NCBI GenBank assembly: GCA_030156225.1
Contig: JASGMW010000002.1
Span: 1 to 52,468, forward strand
Direction of reading: 5' to 3'
DNA length: 52,468 nt
Source: Methanofollis sp.
Lineage (GTDB): Archaea > Halobacteriota > Methanomicrobia > Methanomicrobiales > Methanofollaceae
Of this stretch, positions 48,994 through 52,468 are shown one piece after another. The translations under genes and the position numbers were made by a program. Each line of letters begins with the position of its first letter. The first letter of the stretch is position 1. The notes under the pieces were generated by a model. The model was not told the DNA's origin. It saw only the letters and a list, made by a program, of their open reading frames with translations, and ran no database searches.

Positions 48994-50178
48994 ATGCGTA
49001 TTCTTCTTCTTGATCCCGTCCACGGCGCTGCGGGCGATATGACGATCGGCGCCCTGCTCGGTCTGGGCGCAGACGAGGCGCAGGTCAGGACGGCGATGGC
49101 TTCGGCGGTGGCCGACCCGGTCTTCTCCCGGACGACCCGGTGCGGCATCGCCGCGGTCAGGGTGGAGACCGGGTCCGGGCCGGCGCACCGCACTCTCGAT
49201 GAGGTGATCGAACGGGTGGAGGCAGTCGATGCGTCTCCTGCGGCGATCGAACGGGCGAAACGTGTTTTTCAGAGGATCGCCGACGCCGAGGAGAGCGTCC
49301 ACGGCCATGCGCCGCATTTCCACGAGGTCGGCGCCGACGATGCGATTGCCGACGTGATCGGGGCCTGCACCGCGCTGGAAAGTCTGCATGTCGACGCCGT
49401 CGCCGTGACGCCGGTCGCCATGGGGAGCGGGGAGGTGACGGCGGCCCACGGTAGGATGCCGGTGCCGGCGCCGGCCACCCTGGCCGTCCTGCGGGGGTCG
49501 GGCCTGGCCGCCGTCTTCGGGGGCGGCGAGGGCGAGCTCTGCACCCCGACGGGTGCGGCCCTGCTCGCCGAGTTTTCAACGGTCCGGCCCGACGAGATCG
49601 GCGCCGCCCGGGTGTGTGCCGTGGGCTACGGCGCCGGCAGCCGCGATCCCGCGGACGCGCCGAACGTGCTCCGCGCCGTTCTGCTGGAGGGGGCTGTCGG
49701 GGCGCAGCGAGACGAGGTGGATATTCTGGAGACGAACGTGGACGACGTCACCGGCGAGGTGCTCGCCCACTGTATGGACGCCCTGTTTGCCGCCGGCGCA
49801 CGGGACGTCTCGGCGATCCCGGCGGTGATGAAGAAGGGGCGGGCCGGTCACCTGGTCAGGGTTGTCTCCCTCCCTGCCGACGTCGCCCTTCTGTCCAGGA
49901 TTCTGGCCAGGGAACTCGGCACCCTGGGCGTGCGGTGCATCCCTTCGGTCCACCGGCCGGCCGCGGTGCGCCGGGTCGTCAGGGTGGCGGCCGAGGTGGC
50001 GGGCGAGCGCAGGGAGGTGGCGGTGAAGGTCGCCGCCATCGACGGCGAGGTCTTCTCGGTGAAGGCCGAGTCCGATGAGGTGCGGGCATGGGCCGGGGAC
50101 CTCGGGGTTCCGGTGCGGCATGTGGCCAGGATCGTCGAGACGGCGGCATGGCGGGAACTGGAGGGTGAGGGAGAGTGA
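48994..50178 (+). CDS. larC: LarC-family nickel insertion protein
   Basis: MRILLLDPVHGAAGDMTIGALL; HFHEVGADDAIADVIGA; LETNVDDVTGEVLAHCMDALF. Confidence 0.9.
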   Translation: MRILLLDPVHGAAGDMTIGALLGLGADEAQVRTAMASAVADPVFSRTTRCGIAAVRVETGSGPAHRTLDEVIERVEAVDASPAAIERAKRVFQRIADAEESVHGHAPHFHEVGADDAIADVIGACTALESLHVDAVAVTPVAMGSGEVTAAHGRMPVPAPATLAVLRGSGLAAVFGGGEGELCTPTGAALLAEFSTVRPDEIGAARVCAVGYGAGSRDPADAPNVLRAVLLEGAVGAQRDEVDILETNVDDVTGEVLAHCMDALFAAGARDVSAIPAVMKKGRAGHLVRVVSLPADVALLSRILARELGTLGVRCIPSVHRPAAVRRVVRVAAEVAGERREVAVKVAAIDGEVFSVKAESDEVRAWAGDLGVPVRHVARIVETAAWRELEGEGE

Positions 50179-50843
50179 AACTCTCGCGCCTGTCCACCGG
50201 CTCCCCACCCCTCGACGATCTCCTGGGCGGCGGACTGGAGCGGCGGACGATCACGCAGATCTACGGCGAGCCGGGCAGCGGGAAGAGCACCCTCGCTGTC
50301 ATGGCGGCGGTCTCCTGCCTGCGGTCGGGCGAGGACGTGATCTATATCGACACCGAGGGTTTCTCGACCGACCGGTTCGAGCAGATCGCCGGCGGCGAGG
50401 CGGAGGCCCTGGCCGAACGGCTCTATCTCTTCGAACCTGCGGATTTCGTGCAGGAGGGAGTGATGATCGCCGGCGCCGAGGCCCTGCTGCGGTCGAAGAA
50501 GGTGGGCCTGATCGCGATGGACTCGGCGACGGCCCTGTACCGCTCTGAACTCGGCACCACGAAAGACGCTCTCCGCACTCTTTCGCGGCACATGGTCATC
50601 CTGCTGGGATATGCGAAGAAGTACGAGGTGCCGGTGCTGATCACGAACCAGGTGTATATGGACATCGACACCGACGTCTTCTTCGGGCTGGGCGGCACCG
50701 CGCTCGGCCATCTCTCCAAGGCGGTGCTGCGGATCGAGCGGAGGGATGGGACGCGGCGGATCGTGCTGGAGAAGCACCGGTCCAGGCCGGCGGATACGTC
50801 GTTCGATTATGTGATCGTGGAGGAGGGGATCAGGCGGGTGTGA
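50175..50843 (+). CDS. radB: DNA repair and recombination protein RadB
   Basis: LSTGSPPLDDLLGGGLERRTITQIYGEPGSGKSTLAVMAAVSCL; VPVLITNQVY; 4-bp overlap with larC. Confidence 0.92.
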   Translation: MKLSRLSTGSPPLDDLLGGGLERRTITQIYGEPGSGKSTLAVMAAVSCLRSGEDVIYIDTEGFSTDRFEQIAGGEAEALAERLYLFEPADFVQEGVMIAGAEALLRSKKVGLIAMDSATALYRSELGTTKDALRTLSRHMVILLGYAKKYEVPVLITNQVYMDIDTDVFFGLGGTALGHLSKAVLRIERRDGTRRIVLEKHRSRPADTSFDYVIVEEGIRRV

Positions 50844-50915
50844 GGGTTCTGTTTTCAGGCCACCGAGATGATACAGGGAGCGGTTTAACCACTCGAGGAG
50901 CAAGTCAATTTTGAT

Positions 50916-52064
50916 ATGTCGTAATTATGATAGATGATGAACAATACACTTCTTCGGCAATGAGAAAGTACATCGTGACTCTTACTCGCGATGAATGTGA
51001 CGCCCTTTCAGCGATTACCTCAAAGGGCAAACATTCATCACAGAACGTTTTGAACGCTCTCATTCTCCCGGGGTGCGATGAAGGTGAATCTCAGATCCAT
51101 CGTTCAACGAACGAAGATCTGTCCCGCGTTCTCAATATCAGTATGCGTAAAATCGATCGGGTGAAGAGGCGTTTTGTCTTCGAGGGTTTTGATGAAGCGC
51201 TGACCGGTAAAAAACCCGATCGCGTCTATGACAAAAAAATAGACGGTGATTTTGAGGCAAAGTTGATTGCATTGAATTGCAACGAGCCTCCCGAAGGTTA
51301 TTCTCGCTGGTCCCTACGGTTATTGGCTGCCAAAGCGGTCGAACTTCAGTACATCAATGGGATTTCACATGAGGCGGTTCGTCAGATTTTAAAAAAACGA
51401 ACTTAAACCCTGGAAAAATCAGGCCGGGGTAATACCCCCGGGACAAAATGGTAATTTCGTTGCCCGGATGGAACAGCTCCTGGATGTGTATGAACGTCCT
51501 CTGGATCCACGATACCCTGTCGTCTGCATGGACGAATCGCCAAAACAACTCATAGCTGAGACCCGAAATCCTATCTCCTGTTCCCCAGGTCAAACGGCCA
51601 GATATGATTATGAATACCGTCGCTGTGGTACGTGCAATATCTTTCTCGCGGGTGAACCACCTGCCGGGAAACGGATGGTGAAGATTACTGAGCGAAGGAC
51701 AAAACAGGATTGGGCGTTATTTCTTCAGGATATTGCCGAACAGTATAGCGCCGCTGAGAGGATCACCCTGGTGATGGATAATCTGAATACGCATACGCCG
51801 GGGTCACTTTATGATACCTATCCCCCGGAAGGAGGAAGGCCCTCCGGGACAGGTTTGAATTCGTTTATACGCCAAAACATGGGAGCTGGCTAAATATGGC
51901 GGAAATCTATGGACAACGTATCGACCGGAGAATAGGGGATATTGAAGTTGTCCGGAATGAGGTAAAAGCGGGGGAGGAGTCCAGAAATAATAAAATCACT
52001 CGTGTTAATTGGCAGTTCACAACAGAAGATGCCAGGATAAAGTGATCATGTCTTTATCCGACAT
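50916..52064. mobile_element. Candidate boundaries of an IS630-type element
   Basis: Spans the transposase remnant; short inverted motif ATGTCG (50916-50921) / CGACAT (52059-52064) at plausible IS630 length (~1.15 kb). Ends are tentative. Confidence 0.35.
50927..52045 (+). pseudogene. IS630 family transposase, disrupted by frameshifts
   Basis: HTH half in ORF 50927-51406 (ends ILKKRT*), catalytic half VVCMDESPKQL...ITLVMDNLNTHT in ORF 51468-51893, third frame FEFVYTPKHGSWLNMAEIYG...TTEDARIK*. Confidence 0.85.
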
Positions 52065-52468
52065 GTGAGATGTGACATGGCACCACGGCCTTAGAAGAAC
52101 GAAGGAACACGTTGATTTCTCCCGGCGGGCATCAATTCAGGTGCAGATATTCCGGGTAACAGCGGAATGATCACGCGACCCTGAGTCGACGAATGATAAC
52201 GGGCGGTTTAAGGAACAGAACTAAAAGAATGTCCCGCCCACCCGAAAACTTTGCAAACCATCTGTGTTAGAAAAGAAGTTCAAATTGGGATTATTTATCT
52301 TGTGGGGGTGAAGGGGGCGGAGCGGGAAGACCCCGGTCAAAAGGTGCGGGGATGACAGCGGAGCCGCCTTTCTGATACTGTTTTCTCACTTACCGGAAAC
52401 TAATCTCTCATTGTAACGCTTACTATTGTTTGTATGCTTCGAGCCTACATGTATCGGATGTATCCATC

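Noticed and set aside
52321-52345. GGAAGACCCCGGT resembling a 23S rRNA core motif
   Set aside because: Only about 10 nt match, no surrounding rRNA sequence; treated as coincidence
1-52468. CRISPR arrays, tRNA or rRNA genes
   Set aside because: No regularly spaced repeats, cas-like ORFs, or recognisable tRNA/rRNA sequences seen by eye; a tRNAscan/CRISPR search was not possible

Overview
This is a high-GC archaeal chromosomal window, almost certainly from a methanogen of the Methanomicrobiales type (inference from coenzyme M genes, archaeal aspS, radB, cdc48 and por). It is almost fully coding. Main blocks: (1) 1-12612, four consecutive + strand secreted proteins built from cohesin-like and dockerin-like modules: a subtilisin-like protease, a protein with an alpha-2-macroglobulin-type thioester motif (YPYGCVEQTTS), and two membrane-anchored cohesin-like proteins. 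This looks like a compact archaeal cohesin/dockerin surface complex and is the strongest candidate for an undescribed system. (2) 13-18 kb, membrane hydrolase, MacB-type ABC transporter, secreted/hypothetical proteins. (3) 18-22 kb, ribL, JAMM protease, dihydropteroate-synthase-like protein, PHP protein, truA. (4) 22.3-25 kb, porBACD-type pyruvate synthase operon preceded by a hairpin-rich leader. (5) 25-28 kb, DUF362-ferredoxin protein, CDF transporter, UDG-like protein. (6) 28.2-31.7 kb, arginine operon argC-CBS-argJ-argB. (7) 32.9-38.6 kb, probable coenzyme M operon (ABC ATPase, HypB-like GTPase, Fe-S protein, DUF39/COG1900-ferredoxin protein, cysteate synthase, ComDE). (8) 38.7-50.8 kb, lipoprotein, Fe-ADH, PAS protein, aspS, core MetE, KaiC-like protein with a degenerate Walker A, acyl-CoA ligase, CDC48, LarC, RadB. 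(9) 50.9-52.1 kb, a decayed IS630-type transposase. All family calls are by eye from the translated ORFs. No searches were run.
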